Shown: positions 12,122 to 25,228 of the stretch, one piece after another
How positions within the stretch are numbered: position 1 is the first letter of the stretch
Layout of the letters: each line of letters begins with the position of its first letter
Source: Mactra quadrangularis
Lineage: Eukaryota > Mollusca > Bivalvia > Venerida > Mactridae
DNA length: 64,000 nucleotides
Direction: 5' to 3'
NCBI GenBank assembly: GCA_025267735.1
Contig: CM046309.1
Location: 32,959,202-33,023,201 of the forward strand
Made by a program: the position numbers and the translations under genes
The notes under the pieces: generated by a model
What the model was told of the DNA's origin: nothing
The model's database searches: none
What the model saw: only the letters and a program-made list of their open reading frames with translations

Positions 12122-12869
12122 TCAACATGTAACGTTGCCATAGACATCAAGTAGTGTAATAAGTAATGCCACAGAACGATGTGACTATTTTATATGCAGT
12201 TAATGTTAAGAAAAGATGAGAGACAATTAGTGATATCTCTGTTTTAATTTCTTCCTGCAGCTGTCATAAGAATCTATGACCAATGTAATTAGTAAACATG
12301 TACTTTTTGCAATTTATGACATTTTTCATCAGTTATATTTAGTCCAAGAGCTGAGGCTATATATGTTCAACTTCACGGCGTGTTTGCTTTTGATATATGC
12401 AGCTCTAAATTCAGTGCAGTTTTCGGAAAGGGGCATAAAAATTGCCGTATCCTGGCAGGCTATGTGAAATCTAAAATGGCGTCCAAGATGGCCGTTAGAA
12501 TCTAAATATTCGATTTCCCGTAGACATCCTCATTTGGTCTCATATTATTCAAATAACAATGAAAATGATCAAACAGTCGCAAATTGATCACAAAATGGTG
12601 ACTATTTTGAAAAATGACTGAAAATGTCGTGAAAATGGGCCATATATATACACTTAAAGCTGGATCAGTAATCTCATTAATCTTATATTTACAACTAAAC
12701 ATCCAATCATGTGTTTAATGTCCAACAATAAAACTAGAATATTCATTAATGTGACAATATCACTCAGTTATAAATCCCCTGAAAACAAGAATTATCGGGG
12801 CATTTACATGTAAATGGGAATAGGAACTTTAGTTTTGTAGCCTTAGTTTCCAATGACCCATAACACAAA

Positions 12870-12948
12870 TCGAGGGTTGCCCACAAGACTATATTAACTC
12901 GCGCTATTAACGCAATGCACTTACTACAGTATTGTAGGCAACCCTCGA
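12870..12948. repeat. Stem-loop with arms of about 20 bp
   Basis: TCGAGGGTTGCCCACAAGAC on the left pairs with the complement of a sequence ending GTAGGCAACCCTCGA on the right. There are only a few mismatches, and the spacer is about 40 bases. It stands alone in non-coding DNA. It could be a MITE core or a transcribed hairpin. Confidence 0.65.
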
Positions 12949-13239
12949 AGCGTTTTATACATTTCTACAATTCTAGTGTATTGGTATTGATCTTTTACTT
13001 AATTTCACACATGGTTAACGTTTATTTTAAAGACAAAATGAATAACGATAACAATGTGATTAATGTTCTATAAACTGCACAAAGTATAACACAATTTATT
13101 CGACATGGACAGAGATAAGTTCTATGTTATCATTATAATGTTTGAGTACAGTACATCATCAATAAAATGGTTTGTTCTTCGGGTTTATCAACAGAAACAC
13201 AACATTATATAATCATGGCGATTTTACGACGGTCAGCTC

Positions 13240-13440
13240 ACCATACCTAGTTTTTTGGAACCTTTTTTATACATACACATCCACAAGGTCGACACATTCT
13301 CTATACCTTAGTGATGGAGGAAAATCAATAGTATTCTAAAATTCTAATCGAAGTGCATAACCAGCCCATGTGGGTTTCGAGTCAGCAACCTCTTTCGGAC
13401 ACATGATTCGAAGTCCTTCGCGTAGCCGTATTCCCCACGG
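13240..13440 (-). mobile_element. Degenerate SINE, family A
   Basis: On the minus strand the order of family A is still visible: a damaged B box (GTTGCTGACTCGAAACC), a TCCTCCATCA-like segment and the CACAAGGTCGACA region near 13285. It is diverged; borders are approximate. Confidence 0.45.
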
Positions 13441-13944
13441 GCCTGGTGGATATCATGGTTGTGGTAAAAAGTTGACCAATTACGATATTTTGAAGCTAAT
13501 GCATGGACGTAATGACAATTTAATTAAGTACAGAAAATTGGTATATCGTGTTGAATCGAAAATCCTCACGCTTAGCTACGTTTACTGATTCAATAATGAG
13601 AAGTAACCGAGTTTGGTTTCGCAATGTTTTAAAAACTCAGCCCCTTCATATGGGTCAGCACCCAGTTTTGATATACAGAGTTAAATCCGTATGCAAAACA
13701 ACAGGTCTGATTATTCAACGTATGTTTAGAATGCAGAATATCAATATTAGAAGAAGACAATTTCATTTTCTTATTTAAATTGATTTCAACCTTGCTAGCT
13801 CTGCTGTCTATGCTCAGTACCAAATTCACTACCTATATCCACTTCCTCTGCGATGATAGGAAACTTGCCTGCTTTTGTCCTAGTTCAAGATTCGCTATTC
13901 TCTGTGAGCACACAGTGTGACTATCTGATATGACTGATTGGCTT

Positions 13945-14180
13945 TTGATGCTGGTGACTAATGTGGTCATACAGACGCTGTTTTACTGTATTATATGTTG
14001 GTTGTATTGATATTCATGTCAGTGAAAGTGACAGCAATGGACACACAGTTTAAGCATCGGGTGTAATGATATGCCATTAATGCTGGTAGAGTGACCAAGG
14101 TGATCATACAGTTGGTGTTATACTGTATTATGTATTGAATGTATTGATATTCATGTCAGTGAAACTGATAGCCATGTGAT
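13945..14180 (+). repeat. Two-copy tandem duplication, period about 132-137 bp
   Basis: Two adjacent diverged copies each run from TGCTGGT through TCATACAG and TACTGTATTAT to TGTATTGATATTCATGTCAG. The shared TATTCATGTCAGTGAAA block recurs about 137 bases apart. Confidence 0.75.
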
Positions 14181-16377
14181 GTAAGGGGATTATGTTATAT
14201 ACATACTAAATATAAAATATCGAACATAATATCTTCATTTCAGACTGTGAATATACAAACATAGACCAAATTATTGATGTAGCCATGCAAACATTAAAAT
14301 AGTAGATGGAAAATTTCCCTGATTAATATAGTATTTTAGTACGTAGTTGAATAAATCGTCAAATTAGTCTTGATTATACATGTATTACGTCACAACTTTG
14401 AAACGTAACAATTATATTTTGAGCTAATTATGCGGAGTAAATCACTTTTGTATTTCATTAAAGTGGTTCATTTATGTTTCCAGTGTGTCCTCCATTTAGT
14501 TTTACATGATCATTGATTTTTACATATTTAAATATCTCCATGCGAGACAATTTTCTCGTACTATCCTCATATTAAATACATTGTATACGCCGTTGCTATG
14601 GTAACAAACAATATGAAATATTTCATAATGTTTACATTTTCAGAAAGCAAGATATTGGTACTTTAAGATGGTGCATAATGTTCATCGTTTTATTTAAATG
14701 AGAAAGTTAAATCATTTAATAACTTTTATTGTTTGTAACTTGATTTTATGTAATATGCAATAGGACCAAAATCGCTCGATGTTGCTCATACAGTGCCCTC
14801 CATAAGTCATTTGACAATACCCAGTTTTTAAGATAAATCAATTCAGTTTATCTATGAAAATTGCACTAAGAGTCATACGAGCGCATTTAAAAATCAGCAT
14901 TTATTAGTTAAACAACGTATGATTAAAAGATATATAAAGCATGAATAAACTTTAATTATAGTTACATTACTTGCGCTACGCATGATCAGTTTTTCTCAAT
15001 CATTCATTTGTTCATGATTTTATTGTGGCCATTGAATGTATGTATAAAGTAGCTTCCGGGTTGAGTAATCTTTGAAGCACTTTTTTGCATATCCAAGACG
15101 ATTGGATAAAAATCTGACCACACAATTCTCTCCAATTTTAGATCAAAGCACAATCTGTCGTAGAAATTTCCACGAAATCTATATCAAAAATGAGAATACA
15201 GCAATTACGATCATAGTGAAATACGACGAAACTAGTTAAACAATGCATTCCACTGATATTTATTTAATCCTTTACTACTGTTTCTGAGCATTATTATGTC
15301 TTCTCTTTTCAACAAAAACATTATTAGACACAAAATGACAAACAATGCTATGCAAATGATGCAAATTAGATTGAAGATGCAAATCTAAATATATTATGTT
15401 CCCAGACTAGATATTTACGAGAAGTGATATTATCCCTCAAAGTATACAAATGATGATGCTTGTACAAACCAATATGCAATAATGACACAAGGTGACAAAA
15501 CATATTTAACATTTGTAGAGTTATTGGTGATATCTCGGCAAGTCTGTACTATCTTATGAAGTCAAAATCAGTATTTCTCGGATTCAAAAAGCATCAGACA
15601 GAGTAATTGGTCAGTACTATAATATGGGCTTGGTGTGATTTCATTATGCACTGGATTGACGCTTCCATCTGATAGAAATGGCAAACATGAACAGAACAGA
15701 ACTGAACCAGACAGAAAAGAATCAAAACGAACAAGACAGGACAGGAAATGACAGGACAGGACAGACAAGAATAGAAAAATATTACGTAGTTTATTTCACT
15801 TTATTTGTACATGCACATGTTTGTTACATTCAGCGGTACCATCAATACATTGTATGGACATATAAGATGTAGGCTATGCATTCGACTGTTTCTGTTGGAA
15901 ATAAACAAATCATTATACCAATAGATAGAGTCGAGAGTTTTAAAGATAAGAACAACTGCGTGATTAGACAGACAAATAAGGAACAAAAACACGTCAAGTA
16001 TCAATGGATTTTATTAGTTGAATTCGTTGCTTCCTTCTTCAGGCTATATTAAATAGAATGTGTTCAAATTAGATTGTCTTGACAATTGATAAATAAATGA
16101 CATAAAATAAATGGTAGCATAATGAAAATTCTGTCTAGATTGAAACTTTAAATTGAATAATAGTCAAACCCTCATCTTATTAGACTTCTCTACTTGTAAT
16201 TACAAATTAAAGGGACACTACAAAATTGGAATGTAAAAGCATTTAAATCATTTCTTAGCTCGATTGTGAAACAAGTTCATACAACTTATATTAATCACTT
16301 TCCAGTCAGCTTCCTGGTGCCCCAGTGGCCAGTACTCATTGTCGGATGTCCACAGCCGAACCATTAATGATTATCAA
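14181..16377. other. Non-coding stretch
   Basis: Mostly AT-rich unique sequence. A purine-rich stretch at about 15690-15775 consists of short GACAGGACAG/GAACAGAA repeats. No supported gene. Confidence 0.4.
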
Positions 16378-16655
16378 ACCCGGGTCGGGAGCGCAGTTGG
16401 TATCGCGCCTGGATACCGAATCTAGTATCCCAAAGGGGGTATGGGTTCGAATCCCACCAGGCAGGTTATACCCTTCCATGAAAATTTGACAAAAAATTTC
16501 ATTTTCCTCCATCAATAAGGTATATTGGAGAAGTTTCCGGCCTTGTGGAAGGGTATGTGCGTACATGTTATAGACAAGGGTCCAGGAAAGCTAGTTTATG
16601 TGTGCTGGATGCCGTAAAATAACCTATAAAAATGTTGACACGGCGTTAAACCCAG
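16378..16655 (+). mobile_element. tRNA-derived SINE, family A (best-preserved head)
   Basis: The head has an A box GAGCGCAGTTGG, a B box GGTTCGAATCCC and paired CCTGG/CCAGG segments. The body has GGTTATACCCTTCCATGAAA, GACAAGGGTCCAGGAAAGC and CTGGATGCCGTAAAATAACC. The 3' tail ends GACACGGCGTTAAACCC. It lies next to the tRNA-like sequence at 16750. Confidence 0.85.
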
Positions 16656-16749
16656 GGATAACGTTTATCAACCGTGGGTATCCGACAATGCCCAGTGTTG
16701 AGCTAGTAGGATAAAGTTTCTTGTTTACGGAAACAATGGGATAGATTTT

Positions 16750-16823
16750 TATGGGATTCAAACCAACGCAGAGTTGGTTATCCAACGACTACCAGTCCAA
16801 CGTCGTAACCATTCGGCCATGCC
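16750..16823 (-). mobile_element. tRNA-like head of a third SINE-type element
   Basis: On the minus strand, GGCATGGCCGAATGGTTACG gives a good A box. GGTTTGAATCCCAT gives a B box with one change. This resembles the serine/leucine tRNA class. The acceptor stem has no matching 3' half, so it is not a functional tRNA. The sequence continuing to about 16660 is probably the body of the retroposon. Confidence 0.5.
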
Positions 16824-18352
16824 AGCTTCACTGTCTTCTCTGTTTGGAGCAATGTATCTATCTCCAGAAATCGTACAATATTCTCACATTAAATCAATTA
16901 GAGAGAATATAATAGCTGTGTCAGAATACGTTACAGGTTATGATAGATTATGATCGATGTATTCTCTAAACCGTGCATCATCTAAATTAACTCTAACAAA
17001 TAATTTCCCCTGGTACCACGGACATAACGATCTACATTGGTTCTATGTAGTGCTGCAACGATTCACAGGAAAGTCGATTCGATGCGATTCGATACTTTTT
17101 CTTTCGATTCGATTTTTTTCGATTCGATTCATTTATTAATATAATTTACTTCAAATATGCATTTATACATTAATTTGAGCTTAAAACTAAATAATATGAA
17201 CTAACTAAAAGTGTTACTGAAATTTGATAACACGAAACTCGAAAATCTGCTAAATTAATATTTGCTTTTTTCAAGTACGAAATGGTTTGGGTACGAATGT
17301 AAAGTTCGCGAAAATGTATTATAATTGTAATTTCGACTAAAAAAGTATAAACAGCATGGAGCATAAATTGTAGAAAGATGCAGTTCTTGATATACTACTG
17401 TACATTTAACATAAACCTACGCTTTGTAGGCAAATATATTGAAATTTGAATTAACTAACATCAAAACTTGACCGGTAAAATTCAATTACACCGACCCAAT
17501 TTGCGTAGCGTTGGGGCATATCCTGTAAATAAATATTTGGAACAGAGTTTCCATGCTACTTAAATCGTAATGGAAACTTAAAGATGTATTATGCGCATCA
17601 AATAGCAAAATAAACCTTAGTTGCTCTTATTTCCCACGTATTTACTATTAAATAATGTAGTCGATCAAAATATAATAGGTGTCAAAAGGCTGCAGAAAGC
17701 CTAGTAACGAGCGACTGAAAATAGCGCATTTTGACTCCCTCTCGAACTACCGACATTACCCGATGCTAAATATATGCATGTGACCTTTTAATGAATTCAC
17801 GAGAGGTCGCCACGCGCAGCTCACGTGGTAAGCGAGACTTTTACAACAAGTAAACAAACTATGAGGGATGCGTTTTTTCGTAAACAGTTTGTCCGAGTCG
17901 ACTGGTAAAGAGTTTTCAAAATGCAAGTAGTCCGGCAATAAGCTCCGCCTACAATATGTCTACTTTTTTCAAACATACATGAACTCTACATGATATAGAC
18001 AGACATAGCAAAATGATAAAACGTGTATTCGGGTGGTCATTCAGTTAAAGCCGCGGCGGGCCCCTATTTATGTGGTCTACTAATATCAAGGGACTCAGAG
18101 GACCCAACAACTAAATCAAAATCTGTTTTGTTTCGTAAGCAAAGTTGAAACGCATGCAAAAGCTCGATACAAAATCGTACAGACATTGTGTTTGAAAGGA
18201 CTGCTTAAAAAATTAATATCTAACAAAATGTTTTCAATCGTTGGAGTTTTTAGTCTTTTTGGGTCGAAAAAAATTGATATGAATGGTACACAGGTATTGA
18301 ATAAAGTTTTAAGTATAAAAATCAGAATAAAGACCTCGAATGCAGTGTACAC

Positions 18353-20850
18353 AGAAACTCTTCACGAACTTGAACGGAAAATTGCAAATCTGCAATATTT
18401 TAGTAAAATTGGTAAATAGTTTTCGTTTGGCAAAAAATAGAATAATTATGGGACTCAGGTTCCAAAAAAAAACGATAAATATTACAATAATGAGCTTGAA
18501 TAATGCGTATGCAAAAACTCTTTGCAAACTTGAACGGAAAATTGCAAATCTGCAATATTTCTAGTAAAATCGGTAAAGAGTTTTTGAATGGCATAAAATG
18601 AAATAATTATGAAACCCAGGTACTAAAAGAAAAACTTTCTAGATGAATATCTATATATAATAAGAAACCAAACTAGATGTGTGCATAAATCCAATTCAAA
18701 ATTCAACAAAAATTGCAACCAATTTCAAGGTTAAATCTTAAAGAGTTCTTGTTTGTGTATAAAGTTTTTAGTGGACATTTTTTTAGTTAAATGTATGGAA
18801 CACGGGCACTAAAAATGGTTTGTTCATAAAAATCTGAACTTTGAAACCTAATGAAGATGTATAAAAAACTCTTTACCAATTTCAACTGAAATTGCAAAAA
18901 ACAACCGCTTTAAGGTTAAATCTACAAAGAGTTTTTGTTCATGTCTATATAGTTATTTCAGTGGACAAAAACTTCGTCCTTGTGGGCCTTAAATTATATG
19001 TTTTAGACATGGGCACTCAAAAAAGAGGTTTTTACATAAAAATCAGAACAAATGAAGATGTATAAAAATCTCTTTACAAATTTCAACGGAAATTTCAAAA
19101 AACGACCGCTTTAAGGTAAAATCTACAAAGAGTTTTTATTAATGTATTTTATTTAAAAGTGTTTTTCAGTGGGCAAAAAACTTTAATTCTTTCGAGTTTA
19201 ATGTCTTTCTGGACCTAAAATGGTGTGTTTAGGACACGACTACTTAAAACATTGTACTTAGGAACATCAAAAAAACTCTTTGTAAATTTACACTGGAATG
19301 ATAAAAAAGTACCGATTTAAGGTTAAAAATGTAAAGAGTTTTTGTTCATGTCTTTCCAGTAGACAAAAACTTTAGACCCTTGAGTTTTATGTGTTTCATG
19401 GCCCTAAATTATGTATATGGGACATGGGTACTAAAAATTGTGATTACAAACTTATGAGGATGTATTAAAAAAACTCTTTACGAATTTCAACTGAAAATGC
19501 AAAAAAAAAATACCGCTTAAAGGTAAAATCTACAAAGAGTTCTTATTCATGTATAAAGAGTTTTTCAGTCGGCAAAAAACTTTAATTCTTTTGAGTTTAA
19601 TGTCTTTCAGGACCTAAAATGATGTGTTTTGGACACGACTACTTAAAACATTGTACTTAGGAACATCATGAAGATGTTTAAAAAACTCTTTGTAAATTTA
19701 CACTGGAATGGTAAAAAAGTACCGATTTAAGGTTAAAAATGTAAAGAGTTTTTGTTCTATCTTTTAAGTGGACAAAAACTTTAGACCCTTGAGTTTAATG
19801 TCTTTCATGGCCCTAAATTATGTATTTGGGACATAGGTACAAAAAATTGTGCTTAGAAACCTATGAGGATGTATTAAAAAACTCTGCGAATTTCAACTTA
19901 AAATGCAAAAAAATACCACTTAAAGGTAAAATCTACATAGAGTTATTATTCATGTATAAAGAGTTTTTCAGTGGGCAAAAACTATTAATCTTTTGACTTA
20001 AATGTCTTACATGACCTAAAATGATGCGTTTGGGACACGACTAATTAAAACATTGTACTTAGGAACATCATGAAGATATTTAAAAAACTCTTTGTAAATT
20101 TACACTGGAATGGTAAAAAAGTACCGATTTAAGAATAGAAATGTAAAGAGTTTTTGTTCATGTCTTTTCAGTGGACAAAAACTTTAGATCCTTGAGATTA
20201 GCCTTTCTGTGCCTTGAATTATGTGTTTGGGACACGTGTACTAACAAATTCTACTTAGAAACCTAATTCAAATGTATAAAAAAACTATTTACGAATTTCA
20301 ACTGAATTTGCAAAAGACGACTGCTTAAAGTTAAAATTAACAAAGAGTTTGTGTTCATGTTTAAAGTGTTTTTCACTGGGCTTCACGGGTACCTTACGAA
20401 TTTTACTTAGAAATCTCATAAAGATTTAAAAAAAACTCTTTATAAATTTCAACTGAAATTGCAAAAACGAACACTCTTAGGTTAAATCTGTAAAGAGTTT
20501 GTGTTCATGTCTTTTCAGTGGACAAAAAACTTTAGATCCTTGAGTTTAATGTCTTTCTGTGCCTTAAATTATGTGTTTGGGACATGGGTTCTAAAATAAT
20601 GAGCTTAGAAACCTTATGAATATGTATAAAAAAACTATTTATAAATTCCAACTGAAATTGCAAAAAACGTACACTCTAAGGTTACTTTAAACATATTTTA
20701 TTGTCAAATAGTAAACCTATATATAATATACAACAATGACAGATACATTGTACAAAAATGGCAATGGGGTCTGGCCACAAGTTCTCACAACTTAGTTACG
20801 GCCGTAACACTCTAAGGTTAAATCTGCAAAGAGTTTGTGTTCATGCATTA
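18353..20850. repeat. Higher-order tandem array of about 80-nt hairpins
   Basis: At least twelve units of about 190-210 bp. Each contains AAAAACTCTTT near one end and AAAGAGTTTTT about 70 bases later, with internal pairing such as TTTACAAATTT/AAATCTACAAA, so each can fold into a stem-loop. Stems start near 18511, 18870, 19062, 19270, 19466, 19680, 19875, 20081, 20279, 20430 and 20627. Two variants alternate: type A has CAACTGAAATTGCAAAAAAC, type B has ACACTGGAATGGTAAAAAAG. From 19270 on the order is B-A-B-A-B-A, a dimer of about 400-410 bp. One unit is split by a retroposon fragment at 20685. Confidence 0.8.
20685..20806 (-). mobile_element. 5'-truncated retroposon 3' end with 14-bp target duplication
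   Basis: A 122-bp insert inside a hairpin unit is flanked by the exact direct repeat ACACTCTAAGGTTA (20671-20684 and 20807-20820). On the minus strand it begins ACGGCCGTAACTAAG and ends with AATAAAATATGTTTAAAG. A polyadenylation signal next to the end and a target duplication of this length fit LINE-type retrotransposition. The family was not identified. Confidence 0.75.
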
Positions 20851-21611
20851 AGTGTTTCCAGTTGACAAAAAACTGTAGGTCTTTTGAGTTTAATGTCTTT
20901 ATGGACCTTAAAGGATATGTATGGAAGACAGGTACCAAAAAAAGAAGTCTGTACATGAAAATCAGGAATTAGAACCCTTAATGACGAAGTGTAAGAAATA
21001 GGCCTACTTTAGGGCCTACAATTTTTTACAGAATTCCAAAAAACGAGCCATATAAGGTTAAATCTATAGAGTAAAAAAAAACGTATAAAGTTATTTTTGT
21101 GGACAAAATATCTTTACAAACGTGGACGAAAATTGCATAAGATAGGCCTACGACGGCATTAGAAATTTTAAGCCTGTATAAAATCTAATATTTTGGTAAA
21201 ATTCGTAAATGTATTCGTACACGAATAAAGTAAGTTCTTACTGAACAAAACAACATCTGATCGTAAGATTTTAAAGCTTTTTAACGGTCTTTTTAATCGA
21301 TTTCAGTAAAAAAGGAACAATAATTCTCAAAAGGTGATTAATATAGAAGCGTACTTCGTAGAGCTAAACCCTAACCTTTTGATGTGGCGTATTGATTTCT
21401 TGTGGGTGTTCACTAAGCCAAAGGACGTTAAATAGTTCTATTTTTGAGGATAAAATTTTTTTTGACAATAAACATTTCCGGGTTTAAACCCTTCATTTTA
21501 TAATTTAAGTTATATTTCCCTGCGAAAAATTATAATACAACCTCTCATGCTGTTATACACCAACTCTTTACCAGTCAACTTGGATAAACTGTTTACGAAA
21601 AAACGCATCCC

Positions 21612-22000
21612 AAACTATGACGGAAGCGAGGTTTAAACTACCGATTCCTGGTGGATTATGTAAGTAAAGTTAATTGTTTTGTTTTGAGATCATGATGATT
21701 CGTTTTAATGACATTATTTGTTGTCTACTGAGTAAAGAAAACTCAGTTATGTAGTTTATTATTCCAAAATAAGGCGTGTTTAGTCGTTTACGCGTTCGTC
21801 ATTATGGCACTGCCTTGAAATGAAACTAAAAGTAAACTGTGTAAGCATTGTTCTTTTGCATTGATCTCAGACTCAATTGTGAGCGAATATGTGTTGCTTT
21901 ATTAACTTTTGATATTCAAAATGAGCTTGTCGAGTAATCGGTTTCCTACATATCTGTCTGATGCATTTGGGGATTTTTCATTACTTGATCACTAAGACTT
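21612..22000. other. Non-coding stretch between two elements
   Basis: Unique AT-rich sequence; nothing recognised. Confidence 0.4.
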
Positions 22001-24308
22001 CCCTTACCAAAGCAATCAGCTGCGATGAATATAATGTGTATGTGCTGTGTACATGCTGTGAACTAGGTAGTACATAAGAGAAGTATGTTTTATATACACC
22101 GCATGCGGAGTACATGCTGTGTACTATTCACATCGTACACAATATATACTCAGGAGGACACTAGTACACTTTAAGTACACCACACAGTGATAGGCATTTT
22201 AGAAAGTACACTTCATGTATGCCGGAAGAAGTCAGACAATTGTATTCAAAAAGAACAGTACACCTCATGTTCACTGCAGCAACTTAGAAATTTTAATTCT
22301 TTTTTTGAGTACACCTTATATACACCTGAGGGACTTGTAATAATTTGCTTTGTTTTTATTGGTCTGCAAGTACACTTCATATACATAGGAAAAATAAAGG
22401 GAAATAACTCTGCATGAGTTAGCTTTTGTGATTTGCACACTATAGTGCATTTTACCAATGCACTGGCCAACTTTTTGAGCGCCTAACTGTTAAGAACGTT
22501 TTTTGAAGATATTTTTAGAATTGTTTGGTGATATGTAAGTATTTTAAGAGAATTATATATGAACAATAAAATAAACTAAATGAATGTTATTGACTTTTGA
22601 TCTGAAATTAGCGATATTGTTATAAAGCACATGTATTGTTATGAGAGTTCCAATGTAACATATTTTCGCGACCTTTCTGTTTTGTAAACAATTTTAATTC
22701 AAGTCCTTACCTATTTATTTAACCATTTATATGCATATTTCAGGCTCTATATACTTCATGCTTTACATATCAATTCATTATTAGCTTTGTAAATATTTTG
22801 ACTAGTTTTTATTAGTTTGCTCTTTGCTCCAGATTCGTCCTAGTTGTCTGGTTCGTACTCAATATTTTTCGCCCTAGGAAAATCACTGAACATTTTCTAT
22901 AAGAATCTTTTAATTGTGTGTTATTTAAGTAATGTTTGAATAACTTGGAACTTGTAAACCGTCTATTAAAACTACATATTGTAAAACCTGTCTACAATGA
23001 CTATTGAGAGTAGGGGTGTTACAATACTGTAACCATGTTGCAATATGTATTAAGCCCAATAAGTATTGGTCTTTTTGCATAGACAAGTGAAACATGTATA
23101 AATGCACACGCATTTTTTTCAAATGATCTGTTATACAAAAGTTTGATTTACATGTAGTTAGAAAAGTGCAATTTTCTATTTTTCTTGCAAAGATAAATAT
23201 TCTCTCATTTGACGAAATAATTAACCTTTTTAAGAACATGAACAATGATGAAGACTATTGTAAGTTACAGACGCATTTTAACATTCATTCAAAGATTTAA
23301 ATTTCTGATTCTGATAAAAACAATCAGTATAGAACATAACTAGAAAAACCGTAACACAGAAAAAAGAACCGTTTAAAAATATAAAATATTTTCTATCATC
23401 TATTGTCAACATCAAATGGTACCAACAAAAACAAATAGCCCAGAAATACACCTAGAAACAGTATTTTTAAGATGAATTTTGAGTATTGTATGGAAAAATC
23501 AGGTTGGTCTGAAGTATAATTGCTATTACGTGACTGTTATTTATTTTATGAAATATTGCATTGCTTTTTACATTTATTGTAATTCTTTTTTATTCCACAT
23601 TTAGTGTATATTTATGTTTATGGATGTAAGGCCATTAAATTCTTTTGTTGATTTTTTTATATTTTATGTCTTTTATTTGCAAAACCATGGATGTTAATTA
23701 AAATTAAGACATGTATACATACAAATATGTTGGTTATAAACCAACAAAGAATGAAAACTTGGATATTGAAATAGAGTCTATTGTTAAAGGACTGGATTTA
23801 TGTTTATTTCTCAATTAATCCTTATTTGGGTTTTTATTGATACCTAATTTATGTTTTTATGATATCTAAGTAAGGCATACAGTAAACTGTACACCACACA
23901 TACACAGCAAACGTCTTCGCAGCACATACACCACAGGCGATTTTATTCAGAAGTACACAGCATGTACGCGGCAAGAGTAGTACACCGCAGCCTCATTTGC
24001 ATGTGAAAAGTGTATATGCTGTGTACATTCTGTGTACTATTTCTCTGGTGAACTTCAAGCGTACTTGCTGTGTACTTGCAACGTACTTGTTCTCCTGCGT
24101 ACATCCTGTGTACTAGTTCCCAGCAGATAGTACACCGCAGAGCTCATTTGCATGTGAAAAGTGTACTACAAATGTACTACTAGTGTATATGCTGCGTATG
24201 TCCTGTGTACTACTATAAGGTCATGCAATGAGTACGTTTCAAGTACACGGCACATACACTCTATATTCGCTGCAAGAGTACACAGCAAGGCCATTTCTTC
24301 GGTAAGGG
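22001..24308. mobile_element. 2.3-kb element with CCCTTACC termini and GTACAC-rich ends
   Basis: The left end CCCTTACCAAAGCAATCAGC (22001) is mirrored at the right end (GGTAAGGG at 24301-24308; inward CCCTTACCGAAGAAATGGCC). Both ends continue into similar GCTGTGTAC-rich sequence for about 70 bases. Subterminal zones (22030-22390 and 23885-24290) hold many GTACAC/GTGTAC copies in both orientations, plus a repeated CTCATTTGCATGTGAAAAGT at 23992 and 24142. The centre is AT-rich and non-coding. It looks like a non-autonomous DNA transposon of unknown superfamily. Confidence 0.65.
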
Positions 24309-25164
24309 TTAGTTCGTTAGTAAGAGCTTTCAAATTGTATGCACTGTAGCCTTCTATGTCTGCTAGTGCGTAACTTCATGGCATGTAGTCCCAAATATTA
24401 GGCCCTGCATATTTTTTAATCACATGGACGTTTTTTATGTTATGTACAAGTAATAAAAAAGCTACGTAGGGTCTTATTTTTAGGACTATCATGGCATGGG
24501 GACATTTTTATGTACAGCATTCCATAGTGCTAGAGAATAAAGAAATGCATTTTGCTGATGTACACGTCTGATGGTAGGCTTCATAGGTCAAAAAGTTTTA
24601 GTTAAATGGGGCGGAAATTTTCGTTCAAGGGGTCGTAAAAATAACAAGCAGAATAGGGTTTCAAGGGGACGTAAGGGCCTGAATGGTTCAGGGCAAAGCC
24701 CTGATCAGGGGTCTAGGTAGAAGGTGACTCACTGACTGGCGACACCGGAAATTCTTGAGTTTTGGTTATTTCTAAGGGATTCAGGCACATTTCGAAAGCC
24801 TCAACTTACATTCCCCAGGGTATGCAATGTGTAAAGCATGTAGAAATATATCATATAGTTTTCTAACAGCCATTGGATCATGTTAAATTCTTTAAATAAT
24901 AAGAATGAATTGTTTAAAATTATATGCTAGGTCATAGTATTTCTGGACTCCAAGTCTCGTAAGTTATTGCATGCGTAGTGTTCGAAATTTTTCTGACATA
25001 TATATATATTTTCCAATAATTATCTTATTCATGACTGAAAAAAAACCCAACCTTTGCTAGGGCAATTTTAGGGGGGGGGGGCGTATGCTGGGTCCACCCC
25101 CCTTAGAAATGCCTATATGGGCTTGTTAGGCTAAATATTGCTTGTTATGCCCTACTAAGGGGGC
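24309..25164. other. Non-coding stretch
   Basis: Unique sequence with a run of nine or more Gs near 25072. No supported frame. Confidence 0.4.
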
Positions 25165-25184
25165 AGAGACATAATTATGTCTCT
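25165..25184. repeat. Perfect 20-bp palindrome
   Basis: AGAGACATAA followed by its exact reverse complement TTATGTCTCT. It lies directly upstream of the coding-like exons at 25229. Confidence 0.9.
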
Positions 25185-25228
25185 ATGAGGGGCCTACTGC
25201 TATACTAAATCTTATTTGTGATGACACT

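Larger units (their letters stand above)
17865..21611. repeat. Block bounded by 50-bp inverted arms
   Basis: The left arm 17865-17914 starts GGGATGCGTTTTTTCGTAAA and ends TGGTAAAGAGTT. The right arm 21562-21611 is its reverse complement with three mismatches. The arms end in the same GTAAAGAGTT that forms the stems of the hairpin array inside. The whole may be one 3.75-kb element; no target duplication was identified. Confidence 0.65.

Noticed and set aside
22925..23245. 106-codon minus-strand frame
   Set aside because: It lies in the AT-rich centre of the CCCTTACC-ended element, has no domain pattern and no supporting splice sites.
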